Below, in pieces: positions 1 through 9,275 of a stretch of DNA of 64,000 bases (positions are counted from its first letter, which is position 1; each line of letters begins with the position of its first letter). The position numbers and the translations under genes were made by a program. The DNA lies in the NCBI RefSeq assembly GCF_031846265.1, contig NZ_JAVRIA010000009.1:20560-84559 (forward strand). The letters run 5' to 3'. This DNA is from Microcosmobacter mediterraneus (lineage in GTDB: Bacteria; Bacteroidota; Bacteroidia; Flavobacteriales; Flavobacteriaceae). The notes under the pieces are model-generated. The model was given only the letters and a program-made list of their open reading frames with translations. It was not told where the DNA came from and did not search any database.

Positions 1-543
1 TTATTTATTCTTGATGAAATTCAACCAGGAATAGGACGAACAGGTAAACTCTTTGGTTTTGAACATTACAGTTGCATACCAGATATAGTTGTTACAGGTA
101 AAGGTCTTGGTGGTGGAATGCCAATAGGAGCATTTTCAGCCTCTAAAGATCATATGATGCTTTTGAGTGATAAACCAAAATTAGGGCACATCACTACATT
201 TGGAGGACATCCTATTATTGCTTCAGCTGCTTTGGCCACTTTAGAAGAAATAACATCATCCAATTTAATTGAAGAAACTCTTAGAAAAGAAAGATTAATC
301 CGAAAGCATTTATCCCATTCATTAATTAAAGAAATAAGAGGTAAGGGGTTAATGTTAGCTGCATTAACAAATTCTGCAGAAATTACGTCTAAAGTAATTT
401 TAAAAGCTCAAGACCAAGGACTAATTCTTTTTTGGCTTCTATTTGAACCAAAAGCTATACGAATAACTCCACCTTTGACGATATCAGATGAAGAAATCAT
501 TAAAGGTTGCGCAATAATAACTTCAATTTTAGATTCATTTTAA
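1..543 (+). CDS. Class III PLP-dependent aminotransferase, C-terminal part (cut by window start)
   Basis: The reading frame is open from the first base, so the N-terminus lies outside the window. Visible class III (ornithine/acetylornithine aminotransferase fold) landmarks are DEIQPGIGRTG near the left edge, where the Asp contacts the PLP pyridine nitrogen, then the Schiff-base lysine in VTGKGLGGGMPIGA, and the TTFGGHP block that contacts the cofactor phosphate. About 180 residues remain of a family usually 380-430 long. The family transfers an amino group from an omega-amino acid to 2-oxoglutarate; the substrate cannot be told from this fragment. The ATG at 118 is internal and not a start. 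It is followed by a 173-bp gap before the TPR gene, in which I see no further gene. Confidence 0.85.
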   Translation, partial: LFILDEIQPGIGRTGKLFGFEHYSCIPDIVVTGKGLGGGMPIGAFSASKDHMMLLSDKPKLGHITTFGGHPIIASAALATLEEITSSNLIEETLRKERLIRKHLSHSLIKEIRGKGLMLAALTNSAEITSKVILKAQDQGLILFWLLFEPKAIRITPPLTISDEEIIKGCAIITSILDSF

Positions 544-716
544 TTGAATTTTAACTTTATATAAATATTTTTATATAACTGTTTTACAATGTTTTAATAC
601 TAAACTGTATTTTGATTACAATTCTGTTAATTACTTTGTTAAAAACAATAACCTTCGAAAGCTAAATTCCTACGATTGAACTGTAAATTTATTTCATCAA
701 ACCCTAACAACCACTT

Positions 717-2129
717 ATGGAGTTTAGTCAAGGCGACGACAACCAAAATTATTCCTTATCTAAATTTGAATCTATGCTAAAGACCAATAGTGTCTTATTC
801 TTCGATTCAAATGAATTTGAAAACATCATTCATCACTACCTAGAAAACGGTAAAATAGCTTTAGCCAAAAAGGCCATTAAATTAGGATTGGAGCAACATC
901 CAAGCTCAGTTAATCTTCAATTATTCCTAATTGAAATATATGTCATAGAAAATAAGTTTGATGAAGCTAACCAACTGTTAGATAAACTCTATGATATGGA
1001 ACCATCTAATGAAGAAATCTACATTCAAAAAGCAAATGTTTTATCTAAACAAGATGAGCACAAAAAAGCCATTACAAGTTTAGAAATAGCCTTAGATATT
1101 AGTAAAACTCCAGAAAATGATTCTGATCTCTATTCTCTCATTGGCATGGAATATTTATTCTTAGACCAATTTGATAAAGCAAGAGAAAGTTTTGAAAAGT
1201 GTTTAAAGCTAGATCACACAGATTATTCAGCGTTGTACAACATCATTTATTGTTTTGACTTTATGGACAAAAACAAAGATGCTATAGATTTCTTAAGTCA
1301 TTATTTAGATGATAATCCTTATTGCGAAGTCGCATGGCATCAATTGGGTAAACAATATTTTGCAATGAAGTCTTATAAAAAAGCTTTAGCTGCTTTTGAT
1401 TTTGCCATAATATCTGATGATTCATTTATTGGTGCTTACTTGGAAAAAGGAAAAGTATTAGAAAAACAAAAACGTTATTTAGAAGCTATAGAGAATTATA
1501 AAATAACGTTAGCTTTAGACGAGCCAACTTCTTTTGCTCTTCTAAGAATGGGTTACTGCTTTGAAAAATTAGGAGAAAATGACACAGCACTTCAATTCTT
1601 CACAAAAACTGTTCATGAAGATCCATTATTAGACAAAGGCTGGATAGCAATTACTAAATTTTACTCAAAAAAGAAGAATTATCAAAAGGCATTATATTTT
1701 ATAAATAAAGCCATAAATATAGATAGTGAGAATGTGGTGTATTGGAAACTTTACGGACACATTAATCATCAACTATCTTTTTATGAAGAAGCTGAGCATG
1801 GTTACAAACGCACTTTAGAACTTGGCAACTATGAGATTGATACTTGGTTGTGCAGAGCAGATATTCTAATAAAATTAGGAGAATTTGAAGCATCAACACA
1901 AACGTTGTTACAAGCAGCTGAATTTTACCCTGAAAATGAAGAGGTAGAATATAGACTGGCTGGTTTGTATTTTATGCAAAATGAATCTACCAAAGGACGT
2001 TATCATTTAAAAAATGCTACCAAAATAAATCGTGATTATTATTTTATTATTGAAGAGCTATTTCCTAGCCTTGCCAATCATGGTATTTTAACACAGAATT
2101 TAATAGCAACAAAAAAGGCTTCAAACTAA
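717..2129 (+). CDS. Tetratricopeptide repeat (TPR) protein
   Basis: This 470-residue protein is built almost entirely of 34-residue helix-turn-helix TPR units, with recurring A-x-x-x-F/Y and A-I/L-x-x-Y/F positions (for example KKALAAFDFAI and QKALYFINKAI). I see no signal peptide or membrane segment, so it is probably a cytoplasmic scaffold that binds other proteins through the TPR superhelix. The N-terminal 30 residues are acidic and outside the repeats. It lies 36 bp upstream of the first DUF368 gene on the same strand and may be cotranscribed with it. The partner is unknown. Family assignment is secure; a specific function is not offered. Confidence 0.85.
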   Translation: MEFSQGDDNQNYSLSKFESMLKTNSVLFFDSNEFENIIHHYLENGKIALAKKAIKLGLEQHPSSVNLQLFLIEIYVIENKFDEANQLLDKLYDMEPSNEEIYIQKANVLSKQDEHKKAITSLEIALDISKTPENDSDLYSLIGMEYLFLDQFDKARESFEKCLKLDHTDYSALYNIIYCFDFMDKNKDAIDFLSHYLDDNPYCEVAWHQLGKQYFAMKSYKKALAAFDFAIISDDSFIGAYLEKGKVLEKQKRYLEAIENYKITLALDEPTSFALLRMGYCFEKLGENDTALQFFTKTVHEDPLLDKGWIAITKFYSKKKNYQKALYFINKAINIDSENVVYWKLYGHINHQLSFYEEAEHGYKRTLELGNYEIDTWLCRADILIKLGEFEASTQTLLQAAEFYPENEEVEYRLAGLYFMQNESTKGRYHLKNATKINRDYYFIIEELFPSLANHGILTQNLIATKKASN

Positions 2130-2165
2130 AATTCCATACCTTTACGTCTTTCTTAATACAACCTA

Positions 2166-3134
2166 ATGCAAAGACGTTTTCTAGATTATTTAACCATTAG
2201 CTTTAAAGGAATTGCTATGGGAGCAGCAGACGTAGTTCCTGGTGTATCTGGTGGTACAATTGCCTTTATTTCTGGTATATACGAAGAACTTATAGAAAGT
2301 ATTGATAATATTAATGTTGGTGTATTTAAAACTTGGAAAACCAAAGGCTTTAAGGTTGCATGGAATTCTGTAAATGGTAACTTTTTATTAGCCTTATTTT
2401 TAGGTATTGCTATTAGTATCTTTTCTTTGGCAAAATCCATTAAATGGCTACTAGCTAATGAACCTATTTTGTTATGGTCATTTTTCTTTGGTTTAGTTCT
2501 AGCCAGTATTTGGTTTATTGGCAAACAAATTAAAAACTGGAATGTTATATTAATCCTTGCTCTAATTGCAACCTCCATTGCATCTTACTTTATTACTAAA
2601 ACAGAACCTTTTGCATCTCCAGACAGCTTACTTTATTTATTATTTTGTGGATTCTTAGCCATTATTGCTATGATTTTACCTGGAGTCTCTGGTGCTTTTA
2701 TACTTTTAATTTTAGGCGCTTACACTACTGCGATAGATACAGTTGACGATTTACGTGAAGGCATTTCGTCACTAAATTTTGAATTACTTAAAGATGCATT
2801 TATCCGTTTATTAATGCTTGGTTTAGGAGCTATACTTGGTTTAAAAGTGTTTTCTAAACTGTTGAATTGGATGTTTAAAAACAAGAAAAACCTCACGTTA
2901 GCTATTTTAACAGGTTTCATGATCGGTTCTTTAAATAAAATTTGGCCATGGAAAAACGTTTTATCCTACAGAGCAAATTCGCATGGAGAGCAAGTACCTT
3001 TATTAGAAGAAAGTATTTCACCTTTGTCATTTGTTGGAGATAATCAATTAACAATGGCTATTGTTTTGATGGTTATTGGTATACTATCTATTATTATATT
3101 AGAATTTTTAGGGAAGAAAAAAACATCATCATAG
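2166..3134 (+). CDS. DUF368 membrane protein (undecaprenyl-phosphate translocase type), copy 1
   Basis: This is a 322-residue polytopic membrane protein with eight or more hydrophobic segments. Two related motifs, VVPGVSGGTIAFISG near residue 25 and ILPGVSGAFILLILG near residue 170, give the internal two-fold repeat typical of DUF368. Members of this family (PopT) have been shown to return the lipid carrier undecaprenyl phosphate across the inner membrane, which would serve peptidoglycan and surface-glycan synthesis. That role is inherited from the family. Its stop codon overlaps by one base the GTG start of a second DUF368 gene, so the two are translated as a coupled pair. Confidence 0.85.
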   Translation: MQRRFLDYLTISFKGIAMGAADVVPGVSGGTIAFISGIYEELIESIDNINVGVFKTWKTKGFKVAWNSVNGNFLLALFLGIAISIFSLAKSIKWLLANEPILLWSFFFGLVLASIWFIGKQIKNWNVILILALIATSIASYFITKTEPFASPDSLLYLLFCGFLAIIAMILPGVSGAFILLILGAYTTAIDTVDDLREGISSLNFELLKDAFIRLLMLGLGAILGLKVFSKLLNWMFKNKKNLTLAILTGFMIGSLNKIWPWKNVLSYRANSHGEQVPLLEESISPLSFVGDNQLTMAIVLMVIGILSIIILEFLGKKKTSS

Positions 3135-4153
3135 TGGAGCCAACTAAAACTTTTAAAGACAAAATATTATTAATCTTCAAGGGTTTAGCAATGGGAGCTG
3201 CTAACAAAGTTCCCGGTGTCTCTGGTGGTGTTGTGGCATTTGTTGCAGGTTTTTACGAAGAGTTTATATTCTCATTACAACGTGTAAACGGTAAAGCATT
3301 AAAGCTCTTACTGAAAGGTCAATTTAATAGCTTTTACAAGTATATTAATGGCAAATTTATAGTACTATTATTCTTAGGAATGATTGTTAGTTATTTTAGT
3401 GTATCTAAAATACTAGATTATCTTATTAAGCATTACGAACTCTATGTATGGAGTTTATTCTTCGGAATGATAATCGGTTCCATATACTACATCAATAAAG
3501 GTTTTAAATCTTGGAATATTAGTACAATTATATTTTTATTTATTGGTGCTGCAATTGGTTTAAGTATTAGCTTTTTAGATCCAGCAAAGCAAAATGACAA
3601 TTTATGGTTTGTCTTTTTCTGTGGAATTATTAGTGTTTCTGGGATGACACTTCCAGGTTTTTCAGGATCGTTTATTCTTATTCTTTTGGGTAATTACGTA
3701 TTGCTTTTAGTAGATTCAGTAAATGCTCTCTATGATACCATTGCTGATATTTTCTCTGGTGATTTTGATTTTACAAACAATCCTGTTAGACTAAGAATGT
3801 TAAAAGTTCTAGGAGTTTTTACTTTAGGCTCAGTCACTGGTTTAGTAACTTTTTCTCATGTACTTAACTACATCCTTAAGCATTATAAAAATGTAACCAT
3901 GTCTACAATTATTGGCTTTATCATTGGTTCACTTGGTGTTGTTTGGCCTTGGAAAAAAACCATATATAAAACCTTAGAAGATGGCAGTTATATGTTAGAC
4001 TCTAGAGGCGAACAAGTTGTTGAAAATTATACAAGATTTATTCCTCAACTTAATTCAGAAACCTATTGGGCAGTTTTATATATATTTATCGGCATCTTAA
4101 TTGTTTTAGGATTAGAATGGTATGGACAAAAAAACAGAGCACATAACAACTAA
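3134..4153 (+). CDS. DUF368 membrane protein, copy 2
   Basis: A 339-residue paralogue of the preceding gene, starting with GTG at 3134 inside the upstream stop (TAGTG overlap). It keeps both signature loops, KVPGVSGGVVAFVAG near residue 25 and TLPGFSGSFILILLG near residue 175; the second has Phe where copy 1 has Val. It also retains a loop with SRGEQV near residue 280 that matches HGEQVP in copy 1, so the copies arose by tandem duplication. It is expected to be a lipid-carrier translocase in the inner membrane. The two copies may act as a heteromer or differ in substrate; the sequence does not decide. Its 3' end overlaps the aroE start by 32 bp. Confidence 0.85.
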   Translation: MEPTKTFKDKILLIFKGLAMGAANKVPGVSGGVVAFVAGFYEEFIFSLQRVNGKALKLLLKGQFNSFYKYINGKFIVLLFLGMIVSYFSVSKILDYLIKHYELYVWSLFFGMIIGSIYYINKGFKSWNISTIIFLFIGAAIGLSISFLDPAKQNDNLWFVFFCGIISVSGMTLPGFSGSFILILLGNYVLLLVDSVNALYDTIADIFSGDFDFTNNPVRLRMLKVLGVFTLGSVTGLVTFSHVLNYILKHYKNVTMSTIIGFIIGSLGVVWPWKKTIYKTLEDGSYMLDSRGEQVVENYTRFIPQLNSETYWAVLYIFIGILIVLGLEWYGQKNRAHNN

Positions 4154-4883
4154 ATTAGGTTTATTAGGAAAAAATATTTCCTATTCTTTCTCTAGAGCTT
4201 ATTTCGCAGAAAAATTTGAATTAGAAAACTTGCCGTTTGTTTATGAAAATTATGATTTAAAATCACTTAAAAAATTTGATAAAGTTTTAAAAAAAGAAAC
4301 ATTATTAAAAGGTTTAAACGTAACCATTCCTTATAAAGAAGATATTATTCCATATTTAGATAAGATTAGTAAAACAGCAAAAAAAATTGGAGCAGTTAAT
4401 ACTATTAAATTCACTAAATCCGGAAAATTAAAAGGCTACAATACAGACTGGTATGGTTTTAAAAAATCGTTAAAACCATATTTAAAGACAGCGCACAAAA
4501 AAGCGCTTATTTTAGGAACAGGTGGAGCATCTAAGGCAATTGCTTTTGCTTTAAAAGATCTCAATATTTCGTATAGTTTTGTATCAAGAGAAAGTAGTAA
4601 GAACACAGATTATACTTACGCTGATCTTAATGAAACTATAATTAAAACACATCATATTATCATTAACTGCACACCTTTAGGAACACATCCAAATATTAAT
4701 TCGTGTCCAGATATTCCTTATGATTATCTTACTAAAGATCACCTTATTTATGATCTTATTTACAACCCAGAGCAAACTAAATTTCTTCAATGTGCTGAGC
4801 TTAAAGGTGCTACAACAATTAACGGTTTAAAAATGCTAGAATTGCAAGCAGAACGTTCTTGGAAAATCTGGAACCTAGTTTAA
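4122..4883 (+). CDS. aroE: Shikimate dehydrogenase
   Basis: Reduces 3-dehydroshikimate to shikimate with NADPH in the aromatic amino-acid pathway. At 253 residues it is slightly short for AroE, as is common in this phylum. Visible motifs: the shikimate-binding SYSFS near residue 20, the catalytic-lysine segment LNVTIPYKEDI near residue 70, GAVNTI, GYNTDWYGF with the catalytic Asp near residue 105, the glycine-rich NADP loop GTGGASKAI near 128, CTPLGT near 182 and NGLKMLELQAERSW at the C-terminus. The ATG at 4122 lies inside the DUF368 gene; it is the only upstream start that keeps the N-terminal strand KLGLLGKNIS. Translation is probably coupled to the membrane-protein pair. Confidence 0.93.
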   Translation: MDKKTEHITTKLGLLGKNISYSFSRAYFAEKFELENLPFVYENYDLKSLKKFDKVLKKETLLKGLNVTIPYKEDIIPYLDKISKTAKKIGAVNTIKFTKSGKLKGYNTDWYGFKKSLKPYLKTAHKKALILGTGGASKAIAFALKDLNISYSFVSRESSKNTDYTYADLNETIIKTHHIIINCTPLGTHPNINSCPDIPYDYLTKDHLIYDLIYNPEQTKFLQCAELKGATTINGLKMLELQAERSWKIWNLV

Positions 4884-4964
4884 AATAAGTCTTTATAAGG
4901 GCTTTCTTTTGTATTTCTGCTTTCTGTTAGTATATTTAGCTCCTTATATATAAAACATTGTAAA

Positions 4965-7028
4965 ATGTCAGAGCAAGATAACCTGCAAAATGCAGATGGA
5001 GAAAAAGACACTAAAGTTATAAAAGACCAAGAGGTACAGTTACAAACAGAATCAGACACTACTTCAGTAGATAAAGAAGCTGAACAAGCTCCTGAAGCTG
5101 ACGAACAAACTACTTCTGAAAAAAGCGAAACATCGCTAGAAGCTGAGCCTTTAGAAGAAATCAAAACTGAAGACAAGACCAAAGAGGTTGGAGTATCTAA
5201 CATTGATGATACTAACACATCTAATGATAATGCAGAGGATCATGTTGAAGAAATTGAAGCTGCCAATGCTGAAGATGCCGAAGATGAATCTAATGCTGAG
5301 CGCCATAAATTAGAAGATAAAGACTATCATGCCATGAGTATGGAGCAGTTAGTAGATGAGTTTGAAGGCTTAATTAAATATCAAAAAATTCAGACCATAA
5401 AATCTCATGTAGATGAAATTAAATCCGAATTTCATTCTAAATACAACGCACTTTTAGATGAAAAGAAAGAAGAGTTTGTAAATGATGGTGGCAATCCTAT
5501 AGATTTTTACTACACTAACGATTCACAGAAACGTTTCAATAAAACATACAGAGACTATAGAGCAACACTCAATACTTACTATAAAGACAGAGAAAATGCC
5601 TTAAAATCTAATCTTCAAAATCGATTAGAAATCATTGAAGAAATTAAAGGACTACTCAATGTTGAAGAAAATATTAATACAACCTACAAGCATTTTAAAG
5701 AGCTACAAGATAAATGGCGAGAAGCAGGACCAATTCCAAGAGATAAATACAATAATGCTTGGAATACTTACCATCATCATGTAGAACGTTTTTATGATTT
5801 CTTGCACCTTAATCGCGATTTACGTGATATGGATTTTAAGCATAATTTAGAAAAGAAGCTTAAAATAATTGATAGAGCCGAAGAACTTGCTGCAGACGAT
5901 AATATTAATAGATCATTTAGAGAGCTACAAGTGCTTCATAAATTATGGAAAGAAGAATTAGGACCTGTAGCTAAAGAACATCGTGAGGAAATTTGGGAAC
6001 GTTTTAGCACTGCCACAAAGACAATTCATGATAAACGTCAGATATATTATGCAGATTTAGATAAAGCTTACGAAGGTAATCTTGTAAAAAAAGAAGAGAT
6101 TATTGAAGCAATTAAAACCATTGCAGAGGATAAAGGAAATTCACATCAAAACTGGCAGAATAAGATAAAAAAGGTAGAAGCCTTGCGCCAAGATTTCTTT
6201 AATGCAGGCAAAGTGCCAATAAAGGTTAACGAAGCCACATGGTCTAAATTTAAAGATGCTGTACGATCATTTAATCGAAATAAAAATGCTTTTTATAAAG
6301 GATTAAAAAAGGAACAGTACGACAATCTTCAAAAGAAATTAGAGCTGATAAAAATTGCCGAAGACAATAAGGATAATGAAGATTTTGATACAGCAACACC
6401 TTTAATGAAAAAAATTCAAGGTGATTGGAAAAAAATTGGGCACGTACCAAGAAAAGACTCTGATAAAATCTGGAAACGCTTTAAAAGTGCCTGTAATCAT
6501 TATTTTGATAAGTTACATGCCGAACGTAAAGCTGTTGATAAAGAATTTTATGACAATCTAGAAAAGAAAGAAGCTTTATTAGGTGAACTAAAAGCTTTTG
6601 ATCTAACAGAAAAACCTGAAAGTGATATAGCATCCTTAAAAGAGCATATAACTAATTGGAAAGCTATTGGTAAAGTGCCTTATAATAAACGATTTATAGA
6701 TGGTAAATTTTATAAAACCATCGATGGTTTATTTGATAAACTAAAAATGGATAAAGCAAAAGTTGAGATGATAAAGTTTGAAAACAAACTTGAAAGTCTC
6801 AATAATCCTGACGATACCAGAAAATTAGATAACGAACGTAATTTTATTAGAAAAAAAATAGATGAGATTTCATCAGAGATTAATCAGCTTGAAAACAACC
6901 TTCAGTTCTTCTCTAATGTTGACGATAAAAACCCTTTAGTAAAAGACGTTCATAAAAATATTAATAAACACAAAGCAAGTTTAGATATTTGGAAAGATAA
7001 GCTCAGAAAAATAAAAGAACTCTACTAA
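4965..7028 (+). CDS. DUF349 repeat protein
   Basis: A 687-residue protein. The first 115 residues are a low-complexity acidic tail rich in Glu, Asp, Thr and Ser. The remainder carries several DUF349 units of about 70 residues, recognised by W-x-x-x-G-P/K-V-P-x-x-x-x-x-x-x-W-x-x-F, for example KWREAGPIPRDKYNNAW and DWKKIGHVPRKDSDKIW. No signal peptide or membrane segment is seen, and much of it should be charged alpha-helix or coiled coil. The molecular role of DUF349 is not established to my knowledge. A strong palindromic terminator lies just downstream at 7082-7116, so it probably ends the transcription unit. Confidence 0.85.
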   Translation: MSEQDNLQNADGEKDTKVIKDQEVQLQTESDTTSVDKEAEQAPEADEQTTSEKSETSLEAEPLEEIKTEDKTKEVGVSNIDDTNTSNDNAEDHVEEIEAANAEDAEDESNAERHKLEDKDYHAMSMEQLVDEFEGLIKYQKIQTIKSHVDEIKSEFHSKYNALLDEKKEEFVNDGGNPIDFYYTNDSQKRFNKTYRDYRATLNTYYKDRENALKSNLQNRLEIIEEIKGLLNVEENINTTYKHFKELQDKWREAGPIPRDKYNNAWNTYHHHVERFYDFLHLNRDLRDMDFKHNLEKKLKIIDRAEELAADDNINRSFRELQVLHKLWKEELGPVAKEHREEIWERFSTATKTIHDKRQIYYADLDKAYEGNLVKKEEIIEAIKTIAEDKGNSHQNWQNKIKKVEALRQDFFNAGKVPIKVNEATWSKFKDAVRSFNRNKNAFYKGLKKEQYDNLQKKLELIKIAEDNKDNEDFDTATPLMKKIQGDWKKIGHVPRKDSDKIWKRFKSACNHYFDKLHAERKAVDKEFYDNLEKKEALLGELKAFDLTEKPESDIASLKEHITNWKAIGKVPYNKRFIDGKFYKTIDGLFDKLKMDKAKVEMIKFENKLESLNNPDDTRKLDNERNFIRKKIDEISSEINQLENNLQFFSNVDDKNPLVKDVHKNINKHKASLDIWKDKLRKIKELY

Positions 7029-7081
7029 AAATTTCTGTTTTCAATAGATTTTTTTATGAGTATTTTGAACTTTAATTTAAT

Positions 7082-7116
7082 AATAAACCCAATATGAAAT
7101 TCATATTGGGTTTATT
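7082..7116 (+). terminator. Perfect 17-bp inverted repeat, terminator after DUF349 gene
   Basis: Two 17-bp arms (7082-7098 and 7100-7116, starting AATAAACCC) are exact inverted complements separated by a single base. It can act on both strands and sits between convergent genes, the DUF349 gene (+) and mazG (-). The rest of the 240-bp gap holds only a second 10-bp stem at 7188-7212 (AGAAACTTTT and its complement) and no gene that I can see. Confidence 0.8.
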
Positions 7117-7268
7117 CCTAACTAAACTAAATTTTAACCTTAATCATAACCGCTTAAAATACAATTAAGATTATCTACTTACGATTAAGAAACTTTTTGT
7201 AGAAAAGTTTCTATCTATTTTATATACGTATAATTAAAAGCGTTTGGACGTCTAATAAAATAAAATAT

Positions 7269-8042
7269 TTAAACCTTTTTTGCTTCCTCCCAAAACACAT
7301 CCATTTCAGCCAAACTCATATCTCTTAAAGCTTTATTATTAGCTTTGGCTTTTTCCTCTAAGTACTGAAATCTTTTTATAAATTTTTTGTTAGTACGTTC
7401 TAGAGCATTCTCAGGATTAACACCAAGAAAACGTGCATAATTAATCATAGAGAACAAAACGTCTCCAAACTCAGCTTCAATTTCATCTTGGTTGTTTTGA
7501 GATACTTCATGCTGTAATTCTGAGAGTTCTTCTTGTAGTTTTTCAAAGACTTGTTCTGGTTGTTCCCAATCAAAACCAACACCTGCAACTTTGTCTTGTA
7601 TACGATTGGCTTTCACCATTGCTGGTAAACTTTTAGGCACACCTTCTAATACACTCTTTTTACCTTCTTTTAGTTTTAACTCCTCCCAATTTCGTTTTAC
7701 GTCTTCTTCATCATCTACTTTTACATTGCCATAAATATGAGGATGCCTATCTACCAATTTATCACATATACTATGACACACATCTGCAATATCAAAATCA
7801 TCAGTTTCACTACCAATTTTGGCATAAAAAACAATGTGTAATAACACATCACCTAGTTCTTTTTTAACCTCGTCTAAATCTTTATCTAAAATAGCATCAC
7901 CCAACTCGTAGACCTCTTCTATGGTAAGGTGTCTTAAGGACTCCATAGTTTGCTTTCTATCCCAAGGACAACCTGCTCTAAGCTCATCCATAATAGTTAA
8001 TAAACGATCAAATGCTTGTAATTGCGAAGCTCTGTTTGCCAT
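7269..8042 (-). CDS. mazG: Nucleoside triphosphate pyrophosphohydrolase MazG
   Basis: Hydrolyses (d)NTPs to the monophosphate and pyrophosphate, a cytoplasmic housecleaning enzyme. The 257-residue protein has the two tandem MazG domains of the E. coli-type enzyme. The N-terminal domain has CPWDRKQTMESLRHLTIEE and EVYELGDAI and the metal-binding LGDVLLHIVFY. The C-terminal domain has EEFGDVLFSMINYARFLG-like residues near 200. The EExxE and ExxD metal ligands are visible in both. First of four genes read on the minus strand toward 7.2 kb, although 130 bp separates it from the next gene, so cotranscription is uncertain. Confidence 0.92.
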   Translation of the reverse strand: MANRASQLQAFDRLLTIMDELRAGCPWDRKQTMESLRHLTIEEVYELGDAILDKDLDEVKKELGDVLLHIVFYAKIGSETDDFDIADVCHSICDKLVDRHPHIYGNVKVDDEEDVKRNWEELKLKEGKKSVLEGVPKSLPAMVKANRIQDKVAGVGFDWEQPEQVFEKLQEELSELQHEVSQNNQDEIEAEFGDVLFSMINYARFLGVNPENALERTNKKFIKRFQYLEEKAKANNKALRDMSLAEMDVFWEEAKKV

Positions 8043-8172
8043 AAAAATTATTTAGAAAACTAAAGTACAAACAATAGAAATCTTAGCATCTTATAAAAGA
8101 CATTTTATATTCACAATATGTAAACAATAAATGGCTTGTAAAGGTGCTGAATAGCAAAAAAACTTTAATTGT

Positions 8173-8592
8173 TTATTCTTCTTCGTCTGAAGTTGTTTCT
8201 TCTTTTAAAGTGCTAAGAAGATCATTGGCTTGAAGTGTATTGTACCATTGCACTACTTTCTTAATATCTGAGACGTATACACGATCTTCATCATAGTCTG
8301 GTAATACATTAAAAAAGTATTCTTCTAAAACATCTTTACCATCTTTATGACTGATTGATGTTTTTTCACCCTTTTCTTTAGCTTCAATTTTTGAAAGAAC
8401 CTCTCTTAGAGGCACCTCTTCAGTGAGTGTATAAATTGCAATTTCACTGAGAATACTCACATTACTATGCACACCAACAGTAAGTCTTTTCTTATCTATT
8501 AACGATTCTACCACTGCTCCTGTTCTAGTTTGAGCTACAATTTTAAATAATCCAGGCTTTCCTGAAATTGATAAAATTTTATCTAAGGTCAT
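8173..8592 (-). CDS. DUF5606 family protein
   Basis: A 139-residue protein opening with MTLDKILSISGKPGLFKI, typical of DUF5606, a family seen next to def and mazG in Bacteroidota. A small N-terminal beta-barrel-like segment (residues 1-55) is followed by a helical region and a short acidic tail ending DEEE. No enzyme motif, signal peptide or membrane segment is visible. It lies 57 bp downstream of def on the same strand. The synteny suggests a housekeeping role, but no function is known to me. Confidence 0.8.
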   Translation of the reverse strand: MTLDKILSISGKPGLFKIVAQTRTGAVVESLIDKKRLTVGVHSNVSILSEIAIYTLTEEVPLREVLSKIEAKEKGEKTSISHKDGKDVLEEYFFNVLPDYDEDRVYVSDIKKVVQWYNTLQANDLLSTLKEETTSDEEE

Positions 8593-8649
8593 TGCTTTTA
8601 TATTTTTAAGATGGCAAATTTAGAGAATACTCTAAAAAAACAAACAGAA

Positions 8650-9240
8650 TTAACGTTTCTTTTTCATAGCTGGAAAACGCATTTTATAATCGATTCGTAT
8701 TTTCCCTTTAGAAATGTTACTCAATTTACCTTTTATGAGTCGTTTTTTAAAGGACGATAATTTATCTGTAAACAAAATGCCTTCTATATGATCGTATTCA
8801 TGCTGGATAACTCTTGCAATTAAACCATCAAACTCTTCAGTATGCGTTTCAAAATTTTCGTCTTGATATTGTATTTTAATTTTAGGTTGTCTAAAGACAT
8901 CTTCTCTAACATCGGGAATACTTAAACAGCCTTCATTAAAAGCCCATTCATCACCTTCTTCTTCTAAAATTTGAGCATTAATAAACACTCTCTTAAAATC
9001 TTTAAGTGCTTTTTGCTCATCATCAGAAAGCGTTTCGTCTTCAGCAAAAGGAGAGGTGTCAACCAAAAAAATACGAATTGCCAAACCTACTTGCGGAGCT
9101 GCCAAACCAACGCCAAAAGCACCATACATAGTCTCTTGCATATTCTCTAAGAGCTCTGATAGTTTAGGGTAATCTTTATCTATCTCAACTGCTTTTTTTC
9201 TAAGAACAGGATCACCATAAGCAATAATCGGTAAAATCAT
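8650..9240 (-). CDS. def: Peptide deformylase
   Basis: Removes the formyl group from the N-terminal methionine of new proteins; a metal-dependent enzyme acting at the ribosome exit. The 196 residues contain all three PDF motifs: GVGLAAPQVG near residue 45, EGCLSIP near 103 (Cys is a metal ligand) and QHEYDH near 144 (both His are ligands and the Glu is catalytic). Residues 65-85 form an acidic insertion seen in Bacteroidota enzymes. It follows ruvX by 35 bp on the same strand and probably shares its transcript. Confidence 0.95.
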   Translation of the reverse strand: MILPIIAYGDPVLRKKAVEIDKDYPKLSELLENMQETMYGAFGVGLAAPQVGLAIRIFLVDTSPFAEDETLSDDEQKALKDFKRVFINAQILEEEGDEWAFNEGCLSIPDVREDVFRQPKIKIQYQDENFETHTEEFDGLIARVIQHEYDHIEGILFTDKLSSFKKRLIKGKLSNISKGKIRIDYKMRFPAMKKKR

Positions 9241-9275
9241 AATGTGTTATTTTCGGTTGCAAAAATACAACCTTA

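Noticed and set aside
4880..5218. Minus-strand ORF rich in Ser and Val opposite the DUF349 N-terminus
   Set aside because: It is the antisense image of a low-complexity Glu/Asp/Ser/Thr coding stretch and has no independent support.
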